In this document: in pieces, positions 15,162 to 23,412 of the stretch
Layout of the letters: every line of letters begins with the position of its first letter
Position numbering within the stretch: the first letter of the stretch is position 1
Origin: Streptomyces hokutonensis
GTDB taxonomy: Bacteria; Actinomycetota; Actinomycetes; Streptomycetales; Streptomycetaceae
Reading direction: 5' to 3'
Length of the DNA stretch: 64,000 nucleotides
Assembly (NCBI RefSeq): GCF_000376565.1
Contig: NZ_BARG01000020.1
Coordinates: 1-64,000, forward strand
Position numbers and translations under genes: made by a program
Notes under the pieces: generated by a model
The model's database searches: none
The model's input: only the letters and a program-made list of their open reading frames with translations
What the model was told of the DNA's origin: nothing

Positions 15162-17330
15162 ATGAACTCAGCGACGAGTGTCAGGACGGCGCACTACGAC
15201 ACGAGGGTGCCCTGGGGTGACGTCCTGCTGTCCGCGATCGCCGCGGTGAGTTGGGCGTTGATAGGGATGGCCGGCACCGCGGCGCTCGGCCTGCACCTGC
15301 TGGGCGCCGACGCGACGGGCTCGCTCGGGCCGATGACCGCGGCGGTGGTGGCGCTCGGCGCGGGCGGTTCGGTCACCCCGACCGGCGACGTCTCCGCCTT
15401 CGGCCTGACCGGCGCCCAGGCGACCACGGCCGTGACGATCACGCCGTTGGGCGTGAGCCTGGTGGGAGCACTGCTTCTGTCGTACTTCTTCCTACGGTCC
15501 CTGCGGACGGGCGCAGTTGTGATCGCACCGGCCGAACTCCTCGCGCGCGCGGGCTCGGTGGTCGCGCTCTTCGTGGCGATGCTCGGCGGGCTGGCCTGGG
15601 CCGGGCACGACGTCATCACGATCGACGGCAGCAAACTGGGCCTCGACAACATCACGGGAGGCGGCGGTGGCGGGGGCGGGGTGAACATCCCCGGCATCGG
15701 CGACATCGGTGACATCGGCGGCCTGCTGCCGGGCAAGATCAGCGACCTGGTCAAGGCGAAGGCGGCGGTCGGCTTCACCGTCGACACGGCGCCGACCCTG
15801 CTGGGCGGCCTGGCCTGGTCGGCCGGCATCCTGCTGATCGCCCTGCTGGCGTCCCGCCGTACGCCCCTCCCCCGTGGCTTGGAGGCCGTCCACCGTGTCG
15901 TACGGCCGGCCGCGTCCGCGCTCGTCACGGTGCTGCTGGTCGCGGTGGCGGCGGGGCTCGCGGCGGCCGCGTACGCCGCGATCGGCGACGACCACCCGAA
16001 ACGGATCGCGGGCGCCGCGCTGTTGGGCGCGCCCAACGGAGTCTGGCTCGGCATCCCGATCGGCCTCTTCGTCCCCTGGGACGGCAAGGCGACGGGCGAG
16101 CTGGCGAAGCTGCTCCCCCATCCCCTCGACGACCTCCTGAGCGCGAAGTCCGACCAGCCGGTGACACTGGGGCGACTGGCCGAACTCGACAACCGCGTAT
16201 GGCTGTTGGGGGTCGCCGCGGCCCTGATGATGCTGCTGGCGGGCGTACTGACCGCGGCACGGACACCGGTGGGCGCGAAGGGCGTCGGCGGTCCGGGGGC
16301 GCTCGGTTTCGCCGGACGGTGCGCCTTGCGACTCGGGATCGCGACCGCCCTGACGCTGCCGCTGCTGGCCTGGCTGACGGACGTGTCGGTGGACGCGTCG
16401 CTGTCGGTACTGGGCTTCGACGCGTTCGGCGCCGGGATCCAGTTGCACGGACATCTGGGCATGGCGCTGCTGCTGGGCGCGGTGTGGGGCGCGGGCGCGG
16501 GAGGCGTCGGAGGGCTGCTCGCGTATGCGACGGGGGCAGCGGGACGGCGTGCCTCGCGGTTGGCACTGGGTGACTTGGGGGCGGCGGGCCCGGGAGCGGG
16601 ACCGGACATCGTGGCGCCGGGGTACGAAGGCCGTCCGGAACACGCGCAGCCTGCGGGGAGCACGGGACACACAGGCCCTTACGTACCGACCACGCCGTAC
16701 CGCGCGCCCAACCCCGCGACGAACCCGTATCTCCAACTGCCCGACGAGCTACGGCAACCGGAGGGAGGCGGGGCTCCTGGGGGCGCGGGAGCGGGTGGTG
16801 CGCGGCCCGGCGCCGGGGCTCGGCCTCCCGGACCGGAGTGGCCGCCGGACTCGGGCCCGCCTCAGGACGGCGTGTGGCCGCCGGGGGGCGCGGGAGCGGG
16901 TGGTGCGCGGCCCGGCGCCGGGGCTCGGCCTCCTGGACCGGAGTGGCCGCCGGACTCGGGCCCGCCTCAGGAGAGTGCCTGGCCGCCGGGTACGCGGTCG
17001 CCGCAAGGAGGCGGTCGGCCGCCCGCCGGCGACTCGTGGTCGTCCGGTGCGCCGGGCGGCACGGGGCGGTCCGGGGGCGTCCCGGCGGACGACGCCACTC
17101 GCCCCTACGGGGAAACGGTGCCCTACGGCGAACCGCAACCGCCCGGCACTCCTTCGCCCCCCGCCGACATGTACGGTGCTCCGACCCAGTCGTACGAACC
17201 GCCCCCCCGGCCACCCCGGCGTCGGCCAGGGACGCCTGCACGGGACTGGCCGCCGGGGGACGATTCGGACGACGGGCAGCAGCCTCCGCCACCACCGCCC
17301 CCTCCCGGGAGGCCCAAGGGGCGCCGGTGA
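15162..17330 (+). CDS. Streptophobe-family multi-pass membrane protein
   Basis: 722 residues from ATG at 15162. The N-terminal two thirds have roughly ten hydrophobic helices interrupted by a Gly-rich loop (NITGGGGGGGGVNIPGIGDI). The C-terminal third is a long cytoplasmic or extracellular tail rich in Pro and Gly, with a duplicated 35-residue unit and a polyproline end. This is the layout of the family NCBI calls streptophobe, restricted to Streptomyces and relatives, with no known function. It is divergent from the FHA-ABC gene. A GTG at 15072 would add 30 residues that do not look membrane-related. Confidence 0.8.
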   Translation: MNSATSVRTAHYDTRVPWGDVLLSAIAAVSWALIGMAGTAALGLHLLGADATGSLGPMTAAVVALGAGGSVTPTGDVSAFGLTGAQATTAVTITPLGVSLVGALLLSYFFLRSLRTGAVVIAPAELLARAGSVVALFVAMLGGLAWAGHDVITIDGSKLGLDNITGGGGGGGGVNIPGIGDIGDIGGLLPGKISDLVKAKAAVGFTVDTAPTLLGGLAWSAGILLIALLASRRTPLPRGLEAVHRVVRPAASALVTVLLVAVAAGLAAAAYAAIGDDHPKRIAGAALLGAPNGVWLGIPIGLFVPWDGKATGELAKLLPHPLDDLLSAKSDQPVTLGRLAELDNRVWLLGVAAALMMLLAGVLTAARTPVGAKGVGGPGALGFAGRCALRLGIATALTLPLLAWLTDVSVDASLSVLGFDAFGAGIQLHGHLGMALLLGAVWGAGAGGVGGLLAYATGAAGRRASRLALGDLGAAGPGAGPDIVAPGYEGRPEHAQPAGSTGHTGPYVPTTPYRAPNPATNPYLQLPDELRQPEGGGAPGGAGAGGARPGAGARPPGPEWPPDSGPPQDGVWPPGGAGAGGARPGAGARPPGPEWPPDSGPPQESAWPPGTRSPQGGGRPPAGDSWSSGAPGGTGRSGGVPADDATRPYGETVPYGEPQPPGTPSPPADMYGAPTQSYEPPPRPPRRRPGTPARDWPPGDDSDDGQQPPPPPPPPGRPKGRR
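16779..16972 (+). repeat. Two 105-bp tandem repeat units inside the streptophobe gene
   Basis: Copies at 16779-16867 and 16884-16972 are nearly identical over 89 bp, with one difference seen, and are offset by 105 bp. They encode GGAGAGGARPGAGARPPGPE and EWPPDSGPPQ twice. Near-identity at third codon positions points to a recent in-frame duplication. Confidence 0.85.
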
Positions 17331-17630
17331 TCCACTTCGGCGCCACCCGAACCGTAGCGCCCCACCCGTCCGGCCATTTCCCCCGCGTCCCGCGCCGTAC
17401 CAGTCGCCGCCCCGGCCCGACGCCCCGCCAACTCCTGATCGGCACAGCACCCCACCGCGACCGCCTCGACGCGTCTCCTGATCGCCCCCGAACCGGCTCG
17501 CGACCGTCCACCAGCGCCTTCGTGATCGACTCGTAAGACTCCCGCCACCGATCAGACACCCACTGTTCCGTGTCCGCTAGACGGACCTCTGCGGCATAAG
17601 GCACTCCGTGCCGGATACGGTGGGTACACC
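17331..17630. other. 300-bp region without a confident gene
   Basis: Between the streptophobe stop and serB there is no convincing gene. On the minus strand a frame from 17604 begins MPYAAEVRLADTEQWVSDRW and then becomes Arg/Pro-rich. It could be a gene remnant, but it runs into the antisense of the streptophobe tail. A small GGCAC-TCC-GTGCC hairpin lies about 20 nt before serB. Confidence 0.3.
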
Positions 17631-18839
17631 ATGAGCGCTTCGCAGACCTCTGACGTCCCCACTCTCCTCGTCAAGATCTTCGGCAAGGACAGGCCGGGCA
17701 TCACGGCCGGACTCTTCGACACCCTCGCCGCCTACTCCGTCGACGTGGTCGACATCGAGCAGGTCGTCACCCGTGGCCGGATGGTGCTGTGCGCGCTGGT
17801 GACGCCGCCGCCCGCCGGGCTCGAAGGGGATCTGCGGGCCACCGTGCACAGCTGGGCCGAGTCGATGAAGATGCAGGCGGAGATCATCTCCGGCCTCGGC
17901 GACAACCGGCCTCGCGGACTCGGGCGTTCGCTCGTGACCGTGCTCGGCCACCCCCTCACCGCGGAGTCCACCGCCGCGATCGCCGCCCGTATCACCAAGG
18001 CCGGCGGCAACATCGACCGTATCTTCCGGCTCGCCAAGTACCCCGTGACAGCGGTCGAGTTCGCGGTGTCCGGGGTGGAGACCGAGCCCCTGCGCACCGC
18101 CCTCGCCACCCACGCGGCGGCGCTCGGCGTCGATGTCGCCGTCGTGGCTGCGGGGCTGCACCGGCGGGCCCAGCGGCTCGTCGTCATGGACGTCGACTCC
18201 ACGCTCATCCAGGACGAGGTCATCGAACTCTTCGCCGCGCACGCAGGCTGCGAGGACGAGGTCGCCGAGGTGACCGCCGCCGCGATGCGCGGGGAGCTGG
18301 ACTTCGAGCAGTCGCTGCACGCGCGCGTGGCGCTGCTCGCGGGGCTGGACGCCTCGGTCGTGGACAAGGTGCGCAGCGAGGTCCGGCTGACGCCCGGCGC
18401 CCGCACCCTGATCCGCACGCTCAAGCGGCTCGGCTACCAAGTCGGCGTGGTTTCGGGCGGGTTCACCCAGGTCACCGACGACCTCAAGGACCGGCTCGGG
18501 CTCGACTTCGCCCAGGCCAACACCCTGGAGATCGTCGACGGCAAGCTGACCGGCAAGGTCACCGGCGAGATCGTCGACCGTGCGGGCAAGGCACGGCTGC
18601 TGCGCCGCTTCGCCGCCGAGGCGGGCGTACCGCTCGCGCAGACCGTGGCGATCGGCGACGGCGCCAACGACCTGGACATGCTCAACGCGGCCGGTCTCGG
18701 CGTCGCCTTCAACGCGAAGCCGGTCGTACGGGAGGCCGCGCACACGGCGGTGAACGTGCCGTTCCTCGACACCGTGCTGTATCTGCTGGGCGTCACCCGC
18801 GAAGAGGTCGAGGCGGCGGACACCCACGACGAGGACTGA
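17631..18839 (+). CDS. serB: Phosphoserine phosphatase SerB
   Basis: 402 residues, the long actinobacterial form. Two N-terminal ACT-like domains (about 10-85 and 98-172) precede a HAD phosphatase. The HAD nucleophile Asp187 and acid Asp189 lie in VVMDVDSTLIQDE, motif II in VGVVSGGFTQV, and motifs III/IV in AIGDGANDLDML. It performs the last step of L-serine synthesis, hydrolysing O-phospho-L-serine in the cytoplasm. The ACT domains probably bind serine for feedback control, as in mycobacterial SerB2. It is a single-gene unit ending at a strong hairpin. Confidence 0.97.
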   Translation: MSASQTSDVPTLLVKIFGKDRPGITAGLFDTLAAYSVDVVDIEQVVTRGRMVLCALVTPPPAGLEGDLRATVHSWAESMKMQAEIISGLGDNRPRGLGRSLVTVLGHPLTAESTAAIAARITKAGGNIDRIFRLAKYPVTAVEFAVSGVETEPLRTALATHAAALGVDVAVVAAGLHRRAQRLVVMDVDSTLIQDEVIELFAAHAGCEDEVAEVTAAAMRGELDFEQSLHARVALLAGLDASVVDKVRSEVRLTPGARTLIRTLKRLGYQVGVVSGGFTQVTDDLKDRLGLDFAQANTLEIVDGKLTGKVTGEIVDRAGKARLLRRFAAEAGVPLAQTVAIGDGANDLDMLNAAGLGVAFNAKPVVREAAHTAVNVPFLDTVLYLLGVTREEVEAADTHDED

Positions 18840-18862
18840 CCCTCGCCCCCTTCAGGACCTTC

Positions 18863-18895
18863 AAGGGCCCGGCACCGATCGGTGCCGGGCCCCTT
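18863..18895. terminator. Terminator hairpin between serB and the SixA-like gene
   Basis: GGGCCCGGCACC pairs perfectly with GGTGCCGGGCCC around GATC and is followed by CCTT. It serves the convergent pair. Confidence 0.8.
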
Positions 18896-18938
18896 GTCGT
18901 GCGGGTCTGCGGGTCCCCGGGACTGCGGACCTACGGGT

Positions 18939-19457
18939 CTACTCGGACGGCGCCCAGTAGTCGGTCAGTGTCGCGACGCCGGGCTCCAGTGACTTCCAGG
19001 AGCCGTCGAAGGTCAGCACGGCGAAGGCGGCGGTCGAGAAGCCGCGGCGGGTCAGCCGCTCGCGGGCTTCGCCGGTGTCCGGTCCGGAGAGGATCTCGGT
19101 CAGGCCCTGGACGCCCGGGTTGTGGCCGATGAGGATCAGGTTCCGCGAGTCGTCGGGCGTCTCGTTCAGTACGGCGATCAGCTCGCCGGGCGAGGCCTCG
19201 TAGAGCCGCTCCTCGTAGACGGTTTTCGGCCGGTGCGCGAGTTCGTGGACGGCCAGCTTCCAGGTCTCCCGGGTGCGGGTCGCGGTGGAGCAGAGGGCCA
19301 GATCGAAGGGGATGCCGGTGTCGGCCAGTCTGCTTCCGGCGGTGGCCGCGTCCAGGCGGCCCCGCTCGGCGAGCGGCCGCTCGTGGTCGGTCACCTCGGG
19401 CCAGTCGGCCTTCGCATGCCGGAAGAGGACAATCCTGCGGGGTTCTGCGACGCTCAT
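18939..19457 (-). CDS. SixA-like histidine phosphatase
   Basis: 172 residues from ATG at 19457 (an ATG five codons upstream is possible). The phosphohistidine motif is LFRHAKADWP, where RHA replaces the RHG of phosphoglycerate mutases, as in SixA. LCSTATRTRETW and the second catalytic histidine in LIGHNPGVQGL follow. SixA removes phosphate from histidine of phosphotransfer proteins in E. coli; the target here is unknown. It stands alone in the cytoplasm, convergent with serB. Confidence 0.92.
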   Translation of the reverse strand: MSVAEPRRIVLFRHAKADWPEVTDHERPLAERGRLDAATAGSRLADTGIPFDLALCSTATRTRETWKLAVHELAHRPKTVYEERLYEASPGELIAVLNETPDDSRNLILIGHNPGVQGLTEILSGPDTGEARERLTRRGFSTAAFAVLTFDGSWKSLEPGVATLTDYWAPSE

Positions 19458-19522
19458 GGGATCCAGCTTCGCATGAAACAGGCCACGGGGCGCAGGGAGT
19501 TGACGGGCGGCTTCGCCCGTGC

Positions 19523-19729
19523 TCAGCGGGCTATGAGCTGCTGTACGCGCTCGAAGAGGTGCGTGATCATCGGGTCCGAGGCCGCCGCTTGCGCGTCCGT
19601 CGGGTTGAGCATCATCACGAGCAGCACGACGAAGGCCAGCGCCGGCAGGGCGAGGGCCCACCACGGCAGCCTGATGTCGACGCCGCCCGTGGTCGCCGGG
19701 TGGGGCCGGGTGTGCGTTGGGGCCGACAT
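19523..19729 (-). CDS. Small single-pass membrane protein
   Basis: 68 residues from ATG at 19729, chosen because GGAGG sits 7 nt upstream; a longer frame starts upstream without a site. A Pro/Thr-rich N terminus is followed by one hydrophobic helix (WWALALPALAFVVLLVMML) and an amphipathic C terminus (ITHLFERVQQLIAR). I do not recognise it. It lies 65 nt upstream of the SixA-like gene on the same strand and could be cotranscribed. Confidence 0.7.
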   Translation of the reverse strand: MSAPTHTRPHPATTGGVDIRLPWWALALPALAFVVLLVMMLNPTDAQAAASDPMITHLFERVQQLIAR

Positions 19730-19899
19730 GGGTGCCTCCGCTGGTCTCCGAGTGGTCCGCGATCCGCTTCTCGCGGTCACAGTTCGAAGTTACGGAACGC
19801 GCGGCCCTCAACCCATCCGGAGATCCACCCACTTGACCCTGAGCCTCACCCCCTAGGGGATGGTGGGGAGAACCCCACCATCGACTCAGGCGCGTGGGC

Positions 19900-20016
19900 T
19901 CACGGGGACGCGATCGTCGCGATGATGGCGATGACGATGAAGATGGCGAAGAACGAGCCGAAGACGAGCAGCATCTTCCGCTGGCCGTTCTGGGGGTTCG
20001 GGTCGAGCACTGGCAT
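19900..20016 (-). CDS. 38-residue transporter-associated membrane peptide (SGM_5486-like)
   Basis: 38 residues from ATG at 20016. It begins MPVLDPNPQNGQRKMLLVFG and ends in one hydrophobic helix (FFAIFIVIAIIATIASP). Length, the NPQNGQRKML segment and position next to a CynX/NimT-type MFS gene resemble the small protein NCBI names SGM_5486 family transporter-associated protein. It lies 48 nt downstream of the MFS stop on the same strand. It may bind or stabilise the transporter; that is inference. Confidence 0.8.
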   Translation of the reverse strand: MPVLDPNPQNGQRKMLLVFGSFFAIFIVIAIIATIASP

Positions 20017-20064
20017 ACGTCCAGTCTCGCACCCTTGGTCCGCACGGGATGCGCCGGGGTGAGG

Positions 20065-21363
20065 TCAGCGGGCCGCCTCGTCCTCCACCGTGCGGTCGCG
20101 TCCCGCGAGGACGCCCACGGCCATCTGCGGGATCATCAGGCCGGCCATGAGGGCGATCGGCAGTCCCCAGCCGCCGCTGTGCTGGTAGAGCACGCCGACC
20201 AGGAGCGGCCCCGGGATGGAGATGAGATACCCGGCGCTCTGCGCGAAGGCGGACAGCTGGGCCACGCCCGCGCCGGTCCTGGCCCGCATGCCGACCATCG
20301 TCAGGGCCAGCGGGAAGGCGCAGTTGGCGACGCCGAGCAGCAGGGCCCAGGCCCAGGCTCCGCCGGCCGGAGCGAGGTAGAGGCCCGCGTATCCGGCGAG
20401 GCCGCAGACGCCGAGCACGACGACGATCGGCCCCTGGTGGGGCAGCCGGGTGGCCACGCGCGGGATGACGAAGGCCAGGGGCACGCCCATCGCCATGGTG
20501 ACGGCCAGCAGCAGCCCTGCCGTGCCCGCGGAGACACCGGCGTCCCGGAAGATCTGCGCCATCCAGCCCATGGTGATGTAGGCGGCGGTGGCCTGGAGCC
20601 CGAAGAACACGGCGAGCGCCCAGGCGGTACGGCTGCGGGTGATCCGCAGTTCGGGCCGCGCCCGCTCGGTCTCCCGCGCGCGGGAGGGCGGTTCCGCGGG
20701 CGCCTCCTGGTGTCGTACGAGAGCGATCCACGGGAGTACGGCGGCTGCGGCCAGGCCCGCCCACACGGCGAGGCCGGAGCGCCAACTGCCGCCCAGGGAC
20801 TCGGTCATGGGCACGGTGACCGCGGCCGCGGCGGCGGTGCCCAGGGCGAGGGCCATCGAGTACAGGCCGGTCATGGAGCCGACCCGGTCGGGGAACCAGC
20901 GCTTGACGATGACCGGCATCAGGACGTTGCTGACCGCGATGCCCATGAGCGCGAGCGCGCTGCCGGCCAGGAAGCCCGCCGTACCGCCGACGTAGGGCCG
21001 TACGAGCAGGCCCGCGGTGATGGCGAGCATGCCGGCGCAGACCACCGTGCCCGGGCCGAAGCGGCGGGCGAGGCGCGGGGCCATGACGCCGAAGGCGGCG
21101 AAGCACAGCGGGGGCACGGACGTCAGGAGTCCGGCGACGCTGCCGCTCATGCCGAGGCCGTCGCGGACCTCTTCGAGGAGGGCGCCGAGGCTGGTGATGG
21201 CGGGGCGGAGGTTCAGCGCGGCGAGGACGATGCCGACGACGACCAGACGCGTCGTCCACGCGCGCGTGGCCGGTCCTCCGCCCGGCACCGCCGGGTCGCT
21301 CGCGGCCGGGCCGCCGGTGTCGGTCGTCGTGGACTTCAGTGTCCGGGTTTCCTCGCTCACCAT
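20065..21363 (-). CDS. MFS transporter, CynX/NimT family
   Basis: 432 residues from ATG at 21363; ATGs at 21372 and 21375 are alternatives. About twelve membrane helices, with the CynX-type first helix segment VVVGIVLAALNLRPAITSLG, MFS loop VMAPRLARRFGP, and the conserved WMAQIFRDAGVSAGTAGLLL in the second half. Family members move cyanate, nitroimidazoles or small organic anions; the substrate here is unknown. A divergent FadR-type GntR gene shares the short intergenic region and probably represses it. A 38-residue membrane peptide follows downstream. Confidence 0.93.
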   Translation of the reverse strand: MVSEETRTLKSTTTDTGGPAASDPAVPGGGPATRAWTTRLVVVGIVLAALNLRPAITSLGALLEEVRDGLGMSGSVAGLLTSVPPLCFAAFGVMAPRLARRFGPGTVVCAGMLAITAGLLVRPYVGGTAGFLAGSALALMGIAVSNVLMPVIVKRWFPDRVGSMTGLYSMALALGTAAAAAVTVPMTESLGGSWRSGLAVWAGLAAAAVLPWIALVRHQEAPAEPPSRARETERARPELRITRSRTAWALAVFFGLQATAAYITMGWMAQIFRDAGVSAGTAGLLLAVTMAMGVPLAFVIPRVATRLPHQGPIVVVLGVCGLAGYAGLYLAPAGGAWAWALLLGVANCAFPLALTMVGMRARTGAGVAQLSAFAQSAGYLISIPGPLLVGVLYQHSGGWGLPIALMAGLMIPQMAVGVLAGRDRTVEDEAAR

Positions 21364-21377
21364 GCCGTCCATCATAG

Positions 21378-21392
21378 AATCATGGGATGATT
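21378..21392. promoter_or_regulatory. Operator-like palindrome AATCAT-GGG-ATGATT
   Basis: A perfect 6-3-6 inverted repeat in the 82-bp gap between the divergent MFS and GntR genes. It lies 15 nt before the MFS start and about 54 nt before the GntR start, within an A/T-rich patch. It is the natural binding site candidate for the adjacent GntR regulator. Confidence 0.6.
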
Positions 21393-21445
21393 GGTTGTCC
21401 ATCCCCGGGTGGCACTCTCCCGCCCCGCACATGCGAAGGTGTGCC

Positions 21446-22141
21446 ATGCCTCTGAGCCACCCCCGTCGTTCGGTGCTGTCCGAGCAGGTCATCGCCGCGC
21501 TGCGGAACGAGATCACCTCGGGCGAGTGGCCGGTCGGCTCCCGGATCCCGACCGAGCCGGAGCTGGTCGAGCAGCTCGGGGTCGCCCGCAACACGGTCCG
21601 CGAGGCCGTCCGCGCGCTCGCGCACAACGGCCTGCTGGACATCCGCCAGGGCTCCGGCACCTACGTCGTCGCGACCAGCGAGCTGGCCGGCGTGATGCAC
21701 CGCCGGTTCGCGGACGCCGACCCCCGGCACATCGCCGAACTGCGCTCCACCCTGGAGTCGGCGGCGGCGCAGCTGGCGGCCGAGCGGCGCACCGAGAAGG
21801 ACCTCAAGCAGCTGGACGCCCTGCTCGTCCGGCGTGAGGAGGCGTGGGCGTCGGGGGACGCGGAGGCCTTCGTGACGGCCGACGCGACCCTGCACATGGC
21901 CGTGGTGGCCGCCTCGCACAACGACGTCATGACGGCGATGTACGCCGACCTGGGCGAGGTGCTGCGGGACTGGCTGCGCGCTGACGTCGGCGAGGAGCTG
22001 ACTCCGGAGTCGTACATGGACCACACGCGGCTCGTGGACGCGATCCGCGCGGGTGACGCGCAGGGGGCCGCGGCGGAGGCCGCGGGCTATCCGTTCCTGT
22101 GCCGCCCGGGGCGCCTCAGCGGGCCCGCTTCTGGTGGCTGA
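21446..22141 (+). CDS. GntR-family regulator (FadR subfamily)
   Basis: 231 residues from ATG at 21446. The winged helix spans about 8-72 (LRNEITSGEWPVGSRIPTE; LGVARNTVREAVRALAHNGL; IRQGSGTYVV). The FCD effector domain follows, with the metal/ligand helix positions in VTADATLHMAVVAASHND and YMDHTRLVDAIRAGD. It is divergent from the MFS gene and probably controls it through the palindrome at 21378-21392. The last residues (PFLCRPGRLSGPASGG) depart from the family, and the 3' end overlaps the convergent gene at 22116 by 26 bp. Confidence 0.94.
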   Translation: MPLSHPRRSVLSEQVIAALRNEITSGEWPVGSRIPTEPELVEQLGVARNTVREAVRALAHNGLLDIRQGSGTYVVATSELAGVMHRRFADADPRHIAELRSTLESAAAQLAAERRTEKDLKQLDALLVRREEAWASGDAEAFVTADATLHMAVVAASHNDVMTAMYADLGEVLRDWLRADVGEELTPESYMDHTRLVDAIRAGDAQGAAAEAAGYPFLCRPGRLSGPASGG

Positions 22142-22472
22142 CCCACACCGCGCGGACGTCCTCCCAGCAGCGGCCGGCCAGCCGTACGGTCTGCGCCGGG
22201 CCTGCGTCGATCCCGGTGCCGTCGCTGTCGATGTCCCACCAGCGGTCGCACTCGATGTGCAGGGCGACGCGGTCGGTCTGGGGGTACGGGTTGTGGCAGT
22301 ACGCGATCACATGCGAGCCGTGGACGGTGGTGCGGCACGCGGCGCCGAACAGCTGGGGGGCGGCGGCCGGTTTCCGGGCCTCCACGCGCGCGTGGGGCAT
22401 CGCCTCGTACGCCAGGGAGATGACGAGCGCGACGGCGGCGGTCACTGAGGCCAGGCTGCGGGACAGGCGCAC
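22116..22472 (-). CDS. Secreted hypothetical protein
   Basis: 118 residues. A signal peptide (MRLSRSLASVTAAVALVISL, cleavage near residue 30) precedes a small domain with four cysteines (AACRTTV, IAYCHNP, IECDRWW, GRCWED), which suggests two disulfides. I do not recognise the family; it appears Streptomyces-type. Its 3' end overlaps the convergent gntR gene by 26 bp, so no terminator separates them. Confidence 0.75.
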   Translation of the reverse strand: MRLSRSLASVTAAVALVISLAYEAMPHARVEARKPAAAPQLFGAACRTTVHGSHVIAYCHNPYPQTDRVALHIECDRWWDIDSDGTGIDAGPAQTVRLAGRCWEDVRAVWVSHQKRAR

Positions 22473-22590
22473 AAGGGGAACCTCCTCGGTGGTGCTGGGG
22501 AGGGAATCGCGTGGTGAACGCGTAATCCAGAGTGCGCAGTTGTGTGCCGTCCCCGCCCGGCCGGAGGGGCCGAACGGGTGACACGACGAG

Positions 22591-22615
22591 GGCCCGCACC
22601 TGTGCGGTGCGGGCC
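22591..22615 (-). terminator. Terminator hairpin after fabG-fabI
   Basis: GGCCCGCACC pairs perfectly with GGTGCGGGCC around TGTGC, 24 nt beyond the fabI stop codon on the minus strand. Confidence 0.7.
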
Positions 22616-22639
22616 TTCATGCACAGTGCGTCGGCAGCG

Positions 22640-23407
22640 TCACGCGCCGATGGCGTGCAGGCCGCCGTCCACGTGGACGATCTCGCCCGTGGTCTTCGGG
22701 AACCAGTCGCTCAGGAGGGCGACGATGGCCTTGCCGGCCGGCTCCGGGTCGTTGAGGTCCCACTCCAGGGGTGAGCGGTTGTCCCACACGGAGGCCAGCT
22801 CGCTGAAGCCCGGGATGGACTTGGCGGCCATGGAGCCGAGCGGGCCCGCGGAGACGAGGTTGCAGCGGATGTTCTGCTTGCCCAGGTCGCGGGCGAGGTA
22901 GCGGCTGGTGGCCTCCAGGGCGGCCTTGGCCGGGCCCATCCAGTCGTACTGCGGCCACGCGAAGGACGCGTCGAAGGTGAGGCCGACGACCGAGCCGCCG
23001 TTCTGCATCAGCGGCAGGCAGGCCATGGTCAGCGACTTCAGGGAGAACGCCGAGACGTGCATGGCCGTGGCGACCGACTCGAACGGCGTGTTGAGGAAGT
23101 TGCCGCCGAGCGCGTCCGGCGGCGCGAACCCGATGGAGTGCACGACGCCGTCGAGGCCGCCCAGCTCCTCGCCCACGACGTCGGCGAGGCGCGCCAGGTG
23201 CTCGTTGTTGGTGACATCGAGCTCGATGACCTTGGTGGGCTTGGGGAGCTTCTTGGCGATGCGCTCGGTCAGCGTGGGCCGCGGGAACGCGGTCAGGATG
23301 ATCTCCGCGCCCTGCTCCTGGGCCTGCTTGGCGGCGTGGAAGGCGATGGAGGACTCCAGCAGCACACCGGAGATCAGGACACGCTTGCCCTCGAGAATTC
23401 CGCTCAT
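22640..23407 (-). CDS. fabI: Enoyl-[acyl-carrier-protein] reductase (NADH) FabI/InhA
   Basis: 255 residues. The SDR-like fold with FabI features: cofactor segment KRVLISGVLLESSIAFHAAK, HSIGFAPPDALGG near the active site, and the catalytic Tyr/Lys region WPQYDWMGPAKAALEATSRY. The C terminus is TGEIVHVDGGLHAIGA. It carries out the final reduction in each round of type II fatty acid elongation in the cytoplasm. It lies 5 nt after fabG on the same strand, so the two successive reductases are cotranscribed. Orthologous to S. coelicolor SCO1814 by memory. Confidence 0.97.
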   Translation of the reverse strand: MSGILEGKRVLISGVLLESSIAFHAAKQAQEQGAEIILTAFPRPTLTERIAKKLPKPTKVIELDVTNNEHLARLADVVGEELGGLDGVVHSIGFAPPDALGGNFLNTPFESVATAMHVSAFSLKSLTMACLPLMQNGGSVVGLTFDASFAWPQYDWMGPAKAALEATSRYLARDLGKQNIRCNLVSAGPLGSMAAKSIPGFSELASVWDNRSPLEWDLNDPEPAGKAIVALLSDWFPKTTGEIVHVDGGLHAIGA

Positions 23408-23412
23408 GGTGA

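Noticed and set aside
15925..17604. 559-codon minus-strand frame opposite the streptophobe gene
   Set aside because: Most of it is Arg/Pro/Ser low complexity, antisense to a credible membrane protein. Only the first ~30 residues look protein-like, so at most a remnant.
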